DNA of 64,000 nucleotides from a virus. The stretch's first letter is position 1. Every line of letters starts with the position of its first letter. Made by a program: the position numbers and the translations under genes. Location: positions 1-64,000 of the IMG/VR virus record IMGVR_UViG_3300025645_000042. The stretch is one strand, 5' to 3'. Shown here one piece after another: positions 31,476 to 39,036 of the stretch. The notes beneath the pieces are model-generated. The model saw nothing but the letters and a program-made list of their open reading frames with translations. It was not told the DNA's origin and searched no databases.

Positions 31476-31762
31476 AAAAGATTCCTAACGACATGAACAA
31501 CGATTGTATGGGGCATCATTTAGAGCTTCTTGAGATTGGTGATTTTGGAAAATTATATAGATGTCCATTATGTGGTAAATCTGTATTGGATAGTGGTAAT
31601 AAGAGTAATTGGTTTTTAAAATTGGTATTAGTATTATCAATAACTTTAATTATTTTTACATTCATCATATTAATTGGGTTAATATTTTGGCCAGAGATAT
31701 TTAACATAAGTGGTTTAGGTGGTGATATGTATTCAGAGGAACATAAAATATTTAGGAATTGA
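31472..31762 (+). CDS. membrane protein with CPLC zinc-knuckle
   Basis: 96 residues. N-terminal part with Cys10, His residues and CPLCGKS; residues 52-76 are a membrane segment. The Cys/His cluster would face the cytosol, like small membrane-anchored zinc proteins. Confidence 0.6.
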   Translation: MKKIPNDMNNDCMGHHLELLEIGDFGKLYRCPLCGKSVLDSGNKSNWFLKLVLVLSITLIIFTFIILIGLIFWPEIFNISGLGGDMYSEEHKIFRN

Positions 31763-31905
31763 TGATTTATTTTATAATACCTATAATAGGATTAGTGTCG
31801 ATGATATTTGCAATAAAGATAGATATGAGACACAAGAAGAATCGTAGAAATAGGAATATTCAGAGTATATATGATACATGGGATGAGAATCAGAATATAA
31901 TATAA
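31762..31905 (+). CDS. single-pass membrane protein (47 aa)
   Basis: 47 residues, one hydrophobic segment (MIYFIIPIIGLVSMIFAIKI) and a basic then acidic tail. It begins on the base after the preceding coding stop starts, i.e. fully coupled. Last of the membrane-protein run. Confidence 0.55.
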   Translation: MIYFIIPIIGLVSMIFAIKIDMRHKKNRRNRNIQSIYDTWDENQNII

Positions 31906-31952
31906 GGGAATAACAAAATAACCTACAATTAATGATTACTTTTTTTGTCCCG

Positions 31953-32538
31953 TTATTTCCTTCTTTTTTTAGTGGGCCGTTTCTTAGTTGAGACGGTCTT
32001 TCTTTTTTTCTTTTTCTTCTTTTTTTTCCATGTTGGTTTACCAAGTGTTTTACTTCTAAGTCCTTCATCGATTAATTTTTTATCCACGCCAAATTTTTCA
32101 GTTAGGATTTCGATATTTATTTTCCATTTAATTTTAGAGCGTTCTTTATGTTCTTGGAAGCAATATCCTACATAAGCTATTACTTCAGCTTTCTTCCATT
32201 TATTAACTTTTCCTATATGTGTAAACACTTTTGATTTTAGACCTACTGCCATACTTCTACCTATATGTTTTACTTGATGACATCTAGGGGCACAAACTCA
32301 CTAATTCCTTAAGAAGTTGCACACCGTCCTTTTGATAAACCCATATCTCATGACACTCTAATTTATGTCTATAACCTTGATTGGTTCCCACATCACCACA
32401 TATTTGACATTTAAAATTTGCCTTTATATATGACTCTTTCCTCAATCTATCCCAGTCTTTTGTTGGTAAAATACTTCTAACGTTTGTATAAAATGATGTT
32501 GATGGTATCAATTCTATTGTTAATTTTGGTTTCTTCAT
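31953..32538 (-). CDS. HNH endonuclease interrupted by an apparent +1 frameshift
   Basis: Two frames together make one HNH protein. The first (32538 to 32284) has CQICGDVG ... ECHEIWVY ... LVSLCP and then TAG. A shift of +1 at CCC-TAG continues as RCHQVKHIG and runs through the second frame (to 31953). This restores the CxxC ... ECHEIW ... LCPxCHxxKH signature of a known phage HNH family. The C-terminus ends in a run of nine Lys and further basic residues. CCC followed by T and a stop codon is a plausible slippage site, as described for Listeria phage PSA, but a sequencing error or a dead gene is equally possible. Confidence 0.65.
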
Positions 32539-32539
32539 A

Positions 32540-32896
32540 TTAATAATCTATTTTTTGCATTATCATTAGTGTAGTATCTTCAGTTAGAATAACTTTATGG
32601 TCAACTGAATACATGGGTACATCTTCAAGGGTTCTAGCTCTTACAAGTATTTCTTTATTTTTTAGAAAAGTTGGTAATTCAATTATTCTATTATCTGGGA
32701 CCATATCATTAAAATATATATGGTTCATATCCACTTCTTCTTCAATAAAATTGGATACTTCATATAGTTTATTAGTTTTATTACCGAAGTCATCAGTTTC
32801 AAAACGCCATGATTGTTCAGAAGTTATTTTATTTAAAGCGATTAATATTCTAGTATTATCTACTACGTTTGGTAATTTTAGTTTAAGTTTTTTCAT
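32540..32896 (-). CDS. hypothetical protein
   Basis: A 118-residue acidic protein, 1 base before the HNH gene and 3 bases after the nuclease-like gene, so part of one minus-strand unit. No recognised domain. Confidence 0.6.
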   Translation of the reverse strand: MKKLKLKLPNVVDNTRILIALNKITSEQSWRFETDDFGNKTNKLYEVSNFIEEEVDMNHIYFNDMVPDNRIIELPTFLKNKEILVRARTLEDVPMYSVDHKVILTEDTTLMIMQKIDY

Positions 32897-32899
32897 ATA

Positions 32900-33442
32900 T
32901 TATTTATTTAACAATTTCATTAATCTTTGATAATCTATTTTTCCTTTTTCGCCTTTTTTAACTATTGTTTTTCTTTGAAGGGTTTTGGAATCATATACTT
33001 TAAAGTTATTTAAGAAGTTATGTCTTGGGATAAGCCACCCTGAAGTTCCAGAATTAGCATCACCTGAGTTTTTAGTTTTATATAATGTTTCTGAATTTTC
33101 TTCTATTAACTTTAATAGGTCTTTGGTTTTAATGTACCAGATTTCGTTAAGGTATTTAAAGTATGTAACGAACCATTCGGCTTCGGTCACTATAATGCCA
33201 GATTTTTTACCTCTACATTCTACTTCTACGAATAAATTTCCTCTATCGGAATGTGGTTCACAGTAGACATCTGTCTTAATTTCGTATTTTATTTTTTCAC
33301 CATTTCTTTCGATAAGAGCGTCATATCGATTATCTTTATTCTGGTGTAACAGGGTTCCCCCAAGTTTTTTAAGGTGTTCTATCACTGTTATTTCACCGTC
33401 TTCACCTTCGATAAGGTCTTCTTTAAATTTATAATATGCCAT
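32900..33442 (-). CDS. possible PD-(D/E)XK nuclease
   Basis: 180 residues. RYDALIERNGEKIKYEIKTD gives Asp, then Glu-x-Lys, spaced as in the PD-(D/E)XK core, followed by a FVEVECRGKKSGI strand-turn and an ITVIEHLKKLGG helix before the core. Related enzymes cut DNA as restriction or repair nucleases. It heads the three-gene minus unit with the HNH gene. Confidence 0.55.
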   Translation of the reverse strand: MAYYKFKEDLIEGEDGEITVIEHLKKLGGTLLHQNKDNRYDALIERNGEKIKYEIKTDVYCEPHSDRGNLFVEVECRGKKSGIIVTEAEWFVTYFKYLNEIWYIKTKDLLKLIEENSETLYKTKNSGDANSGTSGWLIPRHNFLNNFKVYDSKTLQRKTIVKKGEKGKIDYQRLMKLLNK

Positions 33443-33516
33443 ATAGATAATTAATATAGAATATACACAATTTTAGAGAAAAGTCAAGCTATTTATAGTG
33501 TAAACATCGAACAAAC

Positions 33517-33792
33517 ATGAAGAGTAAGGAAGATATAATAGCCTTTATATATAAGGCATTAATATTAGGAATAATAACCAGTCAAATTTACATGATTATA
33601 TGTGAGGAAATAAATTTCTTCACATTAGTGTCTGCATTTGTGATGATTATATATTTGGTATTTAGATTTTACTTATTATTCAAGTTATCGAGGGATGCTA
33701 CAAAGATGGGCATACCTTTTTCAGAGTTTTTAAAAACTAGGTGTCTTGGTTGTCGTGAAAAAAGTGAAAATTGTACTTGTAATAAATTATAA
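33517..33792 (+). CDS. membrane protein with C-terminal Cys cluster
   Basis: 91 residues: two membrane segments (residues 10-30 and 35-57) and a tail with CLGCREKSENCTCNK, four Cys that could bind zinc. Overlaps the convergent gene at 33787 by 6 bases. Confidence 0.6.
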   Translation: MKSKEDIIAFIYKALILGIITSQIYMIICEEINFFTLVSAFVMIIYLVFRFYLLFKLSRDATKMGIPFSEFLKTRCLGCREKSENCTCNKL

Positions 33793-34050
33793 CCTAATAT
33801 TGGTTAAATAATTTATAACCAATTCTTTTGCATATTTTTCATCACAAGCAAAAATGTTAATAATAATTTGGATAATATCCGAAGCTATCATAGCTTTATT
33901 GAGGGTTTGTTTAATAGGGTAGTGTTTTCTATCTTTTCTAAGATAACCTTCAGGAATGATGATAGCATTAGCCCACTTATTACGGTGGTCTCTGGTTCTC
34001 TTGATAGGGAATTCAGATTTAATAAAGTCGATTATAATATTTTTGTGCAT
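33787..34050 (-). CDS. hypothetical basic protein
   Basis: An 87-residue basic helical protein, lone minus-strand gene between two plus-strand genes. Family unknown. Confidence 0.55.
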   Translation of the reverse strand: MHKNIIIDFIKSEFPIKRTRDHRNKWANAIIIPEGYLRKDRKHYPIKQTLNKAMIASDIIQIIINIFACDEKYAKELVINYLTNIRL

Positions 34051-34148
34051 AACTTTACTAATAAATAGTTGGATTATCTACATAAATTTGTTATCTTTGA
34101 TAATAATAAGCCTTTGCCAAAAAGGCAATTAAAAAAAATTTAAAAAAT

Positions 34149-34463
34149 ATGGCATTAGAAATTACAAGTAAGAATTTTGATTCTCTATTATCGGAAAAAG
34201 AAGTGGTAGTAGTAGATTTTTGGGCACCATGGTGTGGACCCTGTAAAATGATGGGACCAGTCGTAGATGATTTGGCCAAAGAAAACGATAGTGACAGTAC
34301 TATTATTGGAAAAATAAATGTTGATGACAATTCAGATTTAGCGGCTAAATTTGGGATTAGAGGAATACCGACATTAGTATTTTTCAAAGATGGTGAGGCT
34401 GTTGAGCGTGTATCGGGAGTTAAATCAAAAGTGGAGATAGAAGAAATCTTAAAAAATCTTTAA
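34149..34463 (+). CDS. trxA: thioredoxin
   Basis: 104 residues, the usual thioredoxin length. Active site WCGPC at residues 28-32, DFWAPWCGPCK before it, cis-Pro loop RGIPTL and FKDGE at the right places. A cytosolic disulfide reductase; in phages it can serve ribonucleotide reduction, redox repair or act as a DNA polymerase processivity factor. It has its own terminator and likely a host-type promoter (TATCTTTG near 34091-34098). Confidence 0.93.
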   Translation: MALEITSKNFDSLLSEKEVVVVDFWAPWCGPCKMMGPVVDDLAKENDSDSTIIGKINVDDNSDLAAKFGIRGIPTLVFFKDGEAVERVSGVKSKVEIEEILKNL

Positions 34464-34470
34464 CGATATA

Positions 34471-34494
34471 AACCCTCCTAAAAGAGGGTTTTTT
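34471..34494 (+). terminator. terminator after thioredoxin gene
   Basis: AACCCTC/GAGGGTT hairpin and T6. Confidence 0.85.
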
Positions 34495-34505
34495 CATTTA
34501 TAATG

Positions 34506-34514
34506 TATATTTAT
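34506..34514 (+). promoter_or_regulatory. ATATTTAT candidate late promoter
   Basis: TATATTTAT, 4 bases before the ATG at 34519. One of about ten copies of this motif before late or middle genes; the very short distance would make this message leaderless. Confidence 0.4.
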
Positions 34515-34518
34515 TAGT

Positions 34519-34854
34519 ATGAGTAAAAAATTAATCATAAATAAAAGGCAATTAGGTATCATCAGTAACTATGTTAGTGAGAATATGGCTAATGTCAGAT
34601 TGAAAAATAAGATTCACGAATTCTTGGATGTTGACTATGAGCCATCAATGGGAGTTAAGAAGATGGCTAATGAATTTTATAATCAACCATTAATCAATAA
34701 AAAGATTGATGGGTCATCGATTACGCCACAGGCATTAGCTGATTATATTACTCATAAATTTGCTGGAATTAGCAAGTCGGAAATAAATGATTGTATTGAA
34801 GGTTGGTATTATGGTGATTATGATAAAGAGACGGGTATGAGACGGAAAAAATAA
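34519..34854 (+). CDS. hypothetical protein
   Basis: A 111-residue helical basic protein (KKLIINKRQLGIISNYVSEN). It begins in the style of several small late proteins in this window (basic start, then a helix). Function unknown. Confidence 0.65.
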   Translation: MSKKLIINKRQLGIISNYVSENMANVRLKNKIHEFLDVDYEPSMGVKKMANEFYNQPLINKKIDGSSITPQALADYITHKFAGISKSEINDCIEGWYYGDYDKETGMRRKK

Positions 34855-34878
34855 GTTAATCAATTAACTATAATCTAG

Positions 34879-34912
34879 CCTATCATTTATTTATAAACGA
34901 TAGGTTTTTTTT
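34879..34912 (+). terminator. intrinsic terminator
   Basis: CCTATC/GATAGG stem with an AT-rich inner part that can extend it, then T8. Confidence 0.7.
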
Positions 34913-34954
34913 ATAAATAAAAGTAAATTTTATTGATGTTTAGGATATTGATTT

Positions 34955-34963
34955 GATATTTAT
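34955..34963 (+). promoter_or_regulatory. ATATTTAT candidate late promoter
   Basis: GATATTTAT, 24 bases before the ATG at 34988. Confidence 0.45.
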
Positions 34964-34987
34964 CTATAACTTAAAAAAGGTAATAGT

Positions 34988-35317
34988 ATGAAATTTAAAA
35001 ATCAAAACCTTACTACCTTGGGAGACAAGTTCTCAGGTAGAATTCACGAAGCTTTTAGAAGCAGTTCCATTAATAAATTATTCACTGATATTGAAATTGA
35101 CCGTATCATAACTTACAATGAAGTCCTTGGGGAGTTTATTGATTTAGGTTATCAACATTTATATGATGAGTTTGAGATTAGAATTTGCGTTGGTGAATGC
35201 CCTAATTTAATATTAGAAGAATTAATCACAAGGGAAGAATCTAAACCCACATTAGGTTATTTATTAGGGCAGATTAGTTATTTTATTGATAAAGACATTA
35301 TGAAATTATTTGACTAA
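34988..35317 (+). CDS. hypothetical protein
   Basis: A 109-residue protein, mixed helices, no recognised domain. It is preceded by an ATATTTAT motif instead of a host-type promoter. Confidence 0.65.
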   Translation: MKFKNQNLTTLGDKFSGRIHEAFRSSSINKLFTDIEIDRIITYNEVLGEFIDLGYQHLYDEFEIRICVGECPNLILEELITREESKPTLGYLLGQISYFIDKDIMKLFD

Positions 35318-35373
35318 ACGTTTGTTTATTCCGATTTTTTTGTATATATTTGTAAATTAAAGAGTAAATTGTT

Positions 35374-36819
35374 TTGAGTAAACAAAAAAATCCTATTAAA
35401 CGTATCGAATTTTTGGCTAAGAAATTTGATGTCTTCGATGATGAAGACCTTGATAAATTGGTTAAGAAAGACTTTTACTTGTCAAATAATGAACAGTATG
35501 AACATTTATATAATATAAAGGACACTGGTGAAAACCAGTTATATGCTTTATATACATTTAACCAACGTTTATTAAAAAATACTGGTGCTAAGGTTCCAAA
35601 GAAAATTAGGATTGCTGATTTTGTTTTTATTGATGTTGTTCAAAACGACCCGACTGAACATAAAGAATATGTTCAATGGATGTTGACGACATTTACTAGA
35701 TTGATAAAAGAGAATGAATTAATGCAAGCGTTAATGTTTGTTAGCGAGGATTTATGGTTAGCTTCTGATTATCTTGAGGTATTTCATAAGAATAGACATA
35801 AACCAAAGTTTAAAGCAATGTGCAGACGTAATTTAGCGTTTGCTAATATTACTGACCCATCAGATATTAATCAGTATAGGGATTTATCCCAATTATTTGA
35901 TGCAGTTGACCCTTTTATTGAAAAGGACGTTAGTAAATTGGAAAGGGATATTAGGATTATGGCCAAGTTAAAGCATGGTGCCATTCCTTACGAAGATAGA
36001 TATGTAATAATTTTCAATCCAATTACGATTAAAGCTAGTAGGTTATTTGCAAAATTAACCAATTGGTGTACCACATCTAATAAAGATACTCATAAGAGTT
36101 ATATTAAGAATTATAAAACACCAACGGGAAAAAAGAGTACATTACATGTACTTATTTTTAAAACATATTTGTTAGAAGATGGTAATCCTAATAAAACTGA
36201 TGATATTTATCAATTTCATTTTGAAAGTGGTCAATTTATGAACAGAAAAGATGGAAGAATTAAAGATATTCCATCGTTGATTAGTGGTAATATTGGGTTA
36301 AAAAAATACTTTTACAATTCATTGGTTAAATTGACCATGGAGTGTAAATTTAATAAATTAAATAACAAGTATATAAATGCGTTATTCGAATTTGGATTTG
36401 TTGATGTAATATTTGAGATATATCCAGATGACACTAAACAATTAAGGTTTCATGGATTTAATATATCTGAAACCCCAGATATTAGTAAATTTAGTAACTT
36501 AAAATTATTATATTTAGTTAATTGTAAGTTAGAAAGAATAGACCCAAGTGTGGGAGCATTAAAAGAGTTAACTATGTTAACGTTAACTAATAATAAATTA
36601 AAAACTATACCCAAGACTATTGGTAATTTAAAAAAGTTAAGGGTATTATCTTTAACTGGTAACTCGATAAAGGGTTTACCTGAAGAATTAGGTCAATTAG
36701 ATAAAGCTAACGGTGGTTCACTGGAAATTTTATCAGTTGATAATGAATTGTTTGAAGAGGCTAGTGAATTATTTCCTAGTATAATTGTAAATCAATTCGA
36801 TAAAATAATGAGTAAATAA
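35374..36819 (+). CDS. leucine-rich-repeat protein
   Basis: 481 residues from a TTG start (no ATG fits; TATATTTG lies about 25 bases before). The first 350 residues have no recognised domain. Residues 365-450 hold four leucine-rich repeats of the LKLLYLVNCKLERI / LTMLTLTNNKLKTIP / LRVLSLTGNSIKGLP type, a binding surface for protein partners. LRRs are rare in phages and might serve in host interaction. The N-terminal part could be enzymatic but shows no known motif. Confidence 0.7.
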   Translation: MSKQKNPIKRIEFLAKKFDVFDDEDLDKLVKKDFYLSNNEQYEHLYNIKDTGENQLYALYTFNQRLLKNTGAKVPKKIRIADFVFIDVVQNDPTEHKEYVQWMLTTFTRLIKENELMQALMFVSEDLWLASDYLEVFHKNRHKPKFKAMCRRNLAFANITDPSDINQYRDLSQLFDAVDPFIEKDVSKLERDIRIMAKLKHGAIPYEDRYVIIFNPITIKASRLFAKLTNWCTTSNKDTHKSYIKNYKTPTGKKSTLHVLIFKTYLLEDGNPNKTDDIYQFHFESGQFMNRKDGRIKDIPSLISGNIGLKKYFYNSLVKLTMECKFNKLNNKYINALFEFGFVDVIFEIYPDDTKQLRFHGFNISETPDISKFSNLKLLYLVNCKLERIDPSVGALKELTMLTLTNNKLKTIPKTIGNLKKLRVLSLTGNSIKGLPEELGQLDKANGGSLEILSVDNELFEEASELFPSIIVNQFDKIMSK

Positions 36820-36876
36820 CTACATACCCTCTTTTGTTTTTATTTATTCATTTAGTTAATTATAAATAAAAAAGAA

Positions 36877-37410
36877 ATGGAATTAAAAGACATGATTTGG
36901 AAGAGGGTACACCACGGTGATATCAAGGAACCATTAGTTGATTATTTAGAAAAAATAATCGATGAGCAACACGAAATAGGTAATAAACTTAAAATCTGTG
37001 TTGGTACGGATTCACAAAAAAATGGTAAAGGGTTTAAATACGCAACTGCTATTATAATTGAAATGAAATCCCCCGTTAATATGGGTGGTGGTAATATTGT
37101 TTATAAAGGTATTGGGGCTAAAGTAATTTCTGGTGTTTTCACTGAAAAACGAAAACCTACTATAAGAGAAAGGATGTTAAAAGAAGTTCAAATGTCTATT
37201 AATGTTTGTTTTCATATACTTGATTTAGTTGAATTATATGATATTGACATGGAAATCCATGCTGATGTTAATCCTAACCCAATGTGGGCATCTAATGTTG
37301 CTCTTACAGAGGTTGTAGGTTTCTGTAAAGGTATGAACTTTACATATAAAATTAAGCCCGACGCATATGCCGCAAGTTCGGGAGCCGACAGGCTCTGTAA
37401 TGGAGGATAA
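36877..37410 (+). CDS. YkuK-like RNase H fold protein (DUF458)
   Basis: 177 residues. VGTDSQKN with the first acidic residue, MEIHADVNPNP with the second, and KPDAYAASSGADRLC near the end match the DUF458/YkuK family, a predicted RNase H-like group. Its cellular role is not established. A TATAAATA sequence lies about 15 bases before the start; a terminator follows. Confidence 0.75.
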   Translation: MELKDMIWKRVHHGDIKEPLVDYLEKIIDEQHEIGNKLKICVGTDSQKNGKGFKYATAIIIEMKSPVNMGGGNIVYKGIGAKVISGVFTEKRKPTIRERMLKEVQMSINVCFHILDLVELYDIDMEIHADVNPNPMWASNVALTEVVGFCKGMNFTYKIKPDAYAASSGADRLCNGG

Positions 37411-37414
37411 TCAT

Positions 37415-37441
37415 AAAAAGCACCCAATGGGTGCTTTTTTA
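37415..37441 (+). terminator. intrinsic terminator
   Basis: AAAAGCACCC/GGGTGCTTTT hairpin with T run. Confidence 0.85.
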
Positions 37442-37501
37442 TTCCCAATTTTAAGGTAAATCAAATTAATTTTTGTATATTTGTAATAATATAAGAAACA
37501 T

Positions 37502-37708
37502 ATGAATATAAAGATTTCAAAGGGTACTGCTTGTGGTTCTGGTTATGGTTCTGGTAGAGGTAATGGTTCTGGTTATGGTAATGGTTCTGGTACTGCTTCT
37601 GGTTCTGGTTATGGTTGTGGTAATGGTAATGGTAATGGTTGGGGTGATGGTTATGGTAATGGTAGAGGTTCTGGTAATGGTAGAGGTTATGGTTATGGTA
37701 TAGGTTAA
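37502..37708 (+). CDS. glycine-repeat protein 1
   Basis: 68 residues: MNIKISKG followed by an almost pure Gly-X alternation (X is mostly Ser, Asn, Tyr, Arg, Asp), with one WGDG. First of five tandem genes that share the first 21 coding bases. A TATATTTG box about 20 bases upstream (37474-37481) can drive the whole array. At DNA level it is a GGTNNT hexamer repeat. No signal peptide. The role is unknown; Gly-rich repeats of T4-like gp38 adhesins are a distant comparison only. Confidence 0.75.
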   Translation: MNIKISKGTACGSGYGSGRGNGSGYGNGSGTASGSGYGCGNGNGNGWGDGYGNGRGSGNGRGYGYGIG

Positions 37709-37720
37709 AAAATAAAACAT

Positions 37721-37840
37721 ATGAATATAAAGATTTCAAGAGGTTATGGTAGAGGTTCTGGTTATGGTTCTGGTTCTGGTACTGGTACTGGTTGGGGTGA
37801 TGGTTCTTGTGGTTATGGTTATGGTGATGGTAATGGTTAA
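37721..37840 (+). CDS. glycine-repeat protein 2
   Basis: 39 residues, shortest member: MNIKISRG then Gly-X repeats with GTGWGDGSCGYGYG. It is joined to its neighbours by the fixed 12-base spacer AAAATAAAACAT. The SCGYGYG motif also occurs in member 4. The short length fits loss of repeat units by recombination. Confidence 0.7.
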   Translation: MNIKISRGYGRGSGYGSGSGTGTGWGDGSCGYGYGDGNG

Positions 37841-37852
37841 AAAATAAAACAT

Positions 37853-38107
37853 ATGAATATAAAGATTTCAAGAGGTGAGGGTAATGGTGATGGTGGTAAT
37901 GGTTGGGGTGATGGTGATGGTGATGGTTCTGGTAATGGTTATGGTGGTTATGGTTATGGTTATGGTAATGGTAATGGTTCTGGTTCTGGTGATGGTTCTG
38001 GTTCTGGTTGGGGTGATGGTAATGGTAATGGTAATGGTTATGGTAGAGGTTCTGGTGATGGTAATGGTTCTGGTGATGGTTCTGGTAATGGTTCTGGTAT
38101 AGGTTAA
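37853..38107 (+). CDS. glycine-repeat protein 3
   Basis: 84 residues: MNIKISRG and Gly-X repeats with two WGDG motifs (NGWGDG and SGWGDG). Every second residue is Gly with brief phase breaks (GGN, GGY). No Cys. Confidence 0.75.
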   Translation: MNIKISRGEGNGDGGNGWGDGDGDGSGNGYGGYGYGYGNGNGSGSGDGSGSGWGDGNGNGNGYGRGSGDGNGSGDGSGNGSGIG

Positions 38108-38119
38108 AAAATAAAACAT

Positions 38120-38374
38120 ATGAATATAAAGATTTCAAGAGGTAATGGTAATGGTTCTGGTTATGGTTATGGTGCTGGTTCTGGTGATGGTTCTGGTTCT
38201 GGTTGGGGTGATGGTAATGGTTTTGGTTCTTGTGGTTATGGTTATGGTAGAGGTTCTGGTTATGGTGATGGTTCTGGTAATGGTAATGGTTCTGGTTCTG
38301 GTACTGGTTGGGGTAGAGGTGTTGGTGGTTATGGTAATGGTGATGGTAGAGGTTATGGTGATGGTAATGGTTAA
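38120..38374 (+). CDS. glycine-repeat protein 4
   Basis: 84 residues: same start, motifs SGWGDGNG, SCGYGYG, GTGWGRG. Same length as member 3 but different order of X residues, so the copies have been reshuffled rather than simply duplicated. Confidence 0.75.
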   Translation: MNIKISRGNGNGSGYGYGAGSGDGSGSGWGDGNGFGSCGYGYGRGSGYGDGSGNGNGSGSGTGWGRGVGGYGNGDGRGYGDGNG

Positions 38375-38386
38375 AAAATAAAACAT

Positions 38387-38677
38387 ATGAATATAAAGAT
38401 TTCAAGAGGTAATGGTTCTGGTTATGGTTATGGTTATGGTAATGGTGTTAGTTCTGGTTCTGGTGATGGTTCTGGTTCTGGTTCTGGTGGTTATGGTTAT
38501 GGTAGAGGTTATGGTAGAGGTTCTGGTTATGGTTATGGTAATGGTTCTGGTTATGGTAATGGTGATGGTAATGGTGGTAATGGTTGGGGTGATGGTTATG
38601 GTTATGGTTATGGTTATGGTAATGGTGATGGTTCTGGTAATGGTGATGGTGGTGGTAATGGTTATGGTAATGGTTAA
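38387..38677 (+). CDS. glycine-repeat protein 5
   Basis: 96 residues, longest and last member, same MNIKISRG start and one NGWGDG. No terminator follows directly; the next gene has its own ATATTTAT motif. Confidence 0.75.
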   Translation: MNIKISRGNGSGYGYGYGNGVSSGSGDGSGSGSGGYGYGRGYGRGSGYGYGNGSGYGNGDGNGGNGWGDGYGYGYGYGNGDGSGNGDGGGNGYGNG

Positions 38678-38714
38678 AAAAATGAAATAAATGTTGTATT
38701 TTATATTATTTATA

Positions 38715-38724
38715 GATATTTATA
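38715..38724 (+). promoter_or_regulatory. ATATTTAT candidate late promoter
   Basis: GATATTTATA, 16 bases before the ATG at 38741. Confidence 0.45.
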
Positions 38725-38740
38725 TTAAAATACTAATGTC

Positions 38741-38953
38741 ATGACAGATAAAAACACAAAAGTAATTAAAATTAACGAGTCAAAACTTGTTGATATGATT
38801 AACGATATTGTTGAAGCAACTATAGTCGAAAGAAATTTAGTTCCAGCTGAAACCAAAAAAGTTTCTAAACCTATTAAGAAAAGAGTAACTGAATCTCAGT
38901 TAAGAGCTTTACAAGCTAAGGGAGCTAAAATCAACAGTATTAAAAAAATATAA
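38741..38953 (+). CDS. hypothetical basic protein
   Basis: 70 residues; the KVIKINESKLVDMINDIVEA start resembles the short helical start of other late proteins here (52988) and of many T4-like virion proteins. The rest is Lys-rich. Confidence 0.6.
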   Translation: MTDKNTKVIKINESKLVDMINDIVEATIVERNLVPAETKKVSKPIKKRVTESQLRALQAKGAKINSIKKI

Positions 38954-38973
38954 TCTAATAGATTATAATAATT

Positions 38974-39001
38974 AAAACCGTCTCTTCAGATGGTTTTTTT
39001 T
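38974..39001 (+). terminator. intrinsic terminator
   Basis: AACCGTCT/AGATGGTT hairpin (loop CTTC) with T7 or more. Confidence 0.85.
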
Positions 39002-39036
39002 ATTTACTTATTTTAAAATTGTTTTATCTTTTTTTC

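Noticed and set aside
37461-38405. A 314-residue His/Asn/Tyr-rich open frame on the minus strand opposite the glycine-repeat genes
   Set aside because: It is a by-product of the GGTNNT hexamer repeat, whose complement cannot form stop codons in this frame. The shared MNIKIS start, fixed spacer and start codons support the plus strand.
37853-38690. Met/Val-rich (MVMVLV) and Thr/Ile-rich (TITITRT) frames over the same repeats
   Set aside because: Shifted readings of the same hexamer repeat. They lack the shared starts and spacers.
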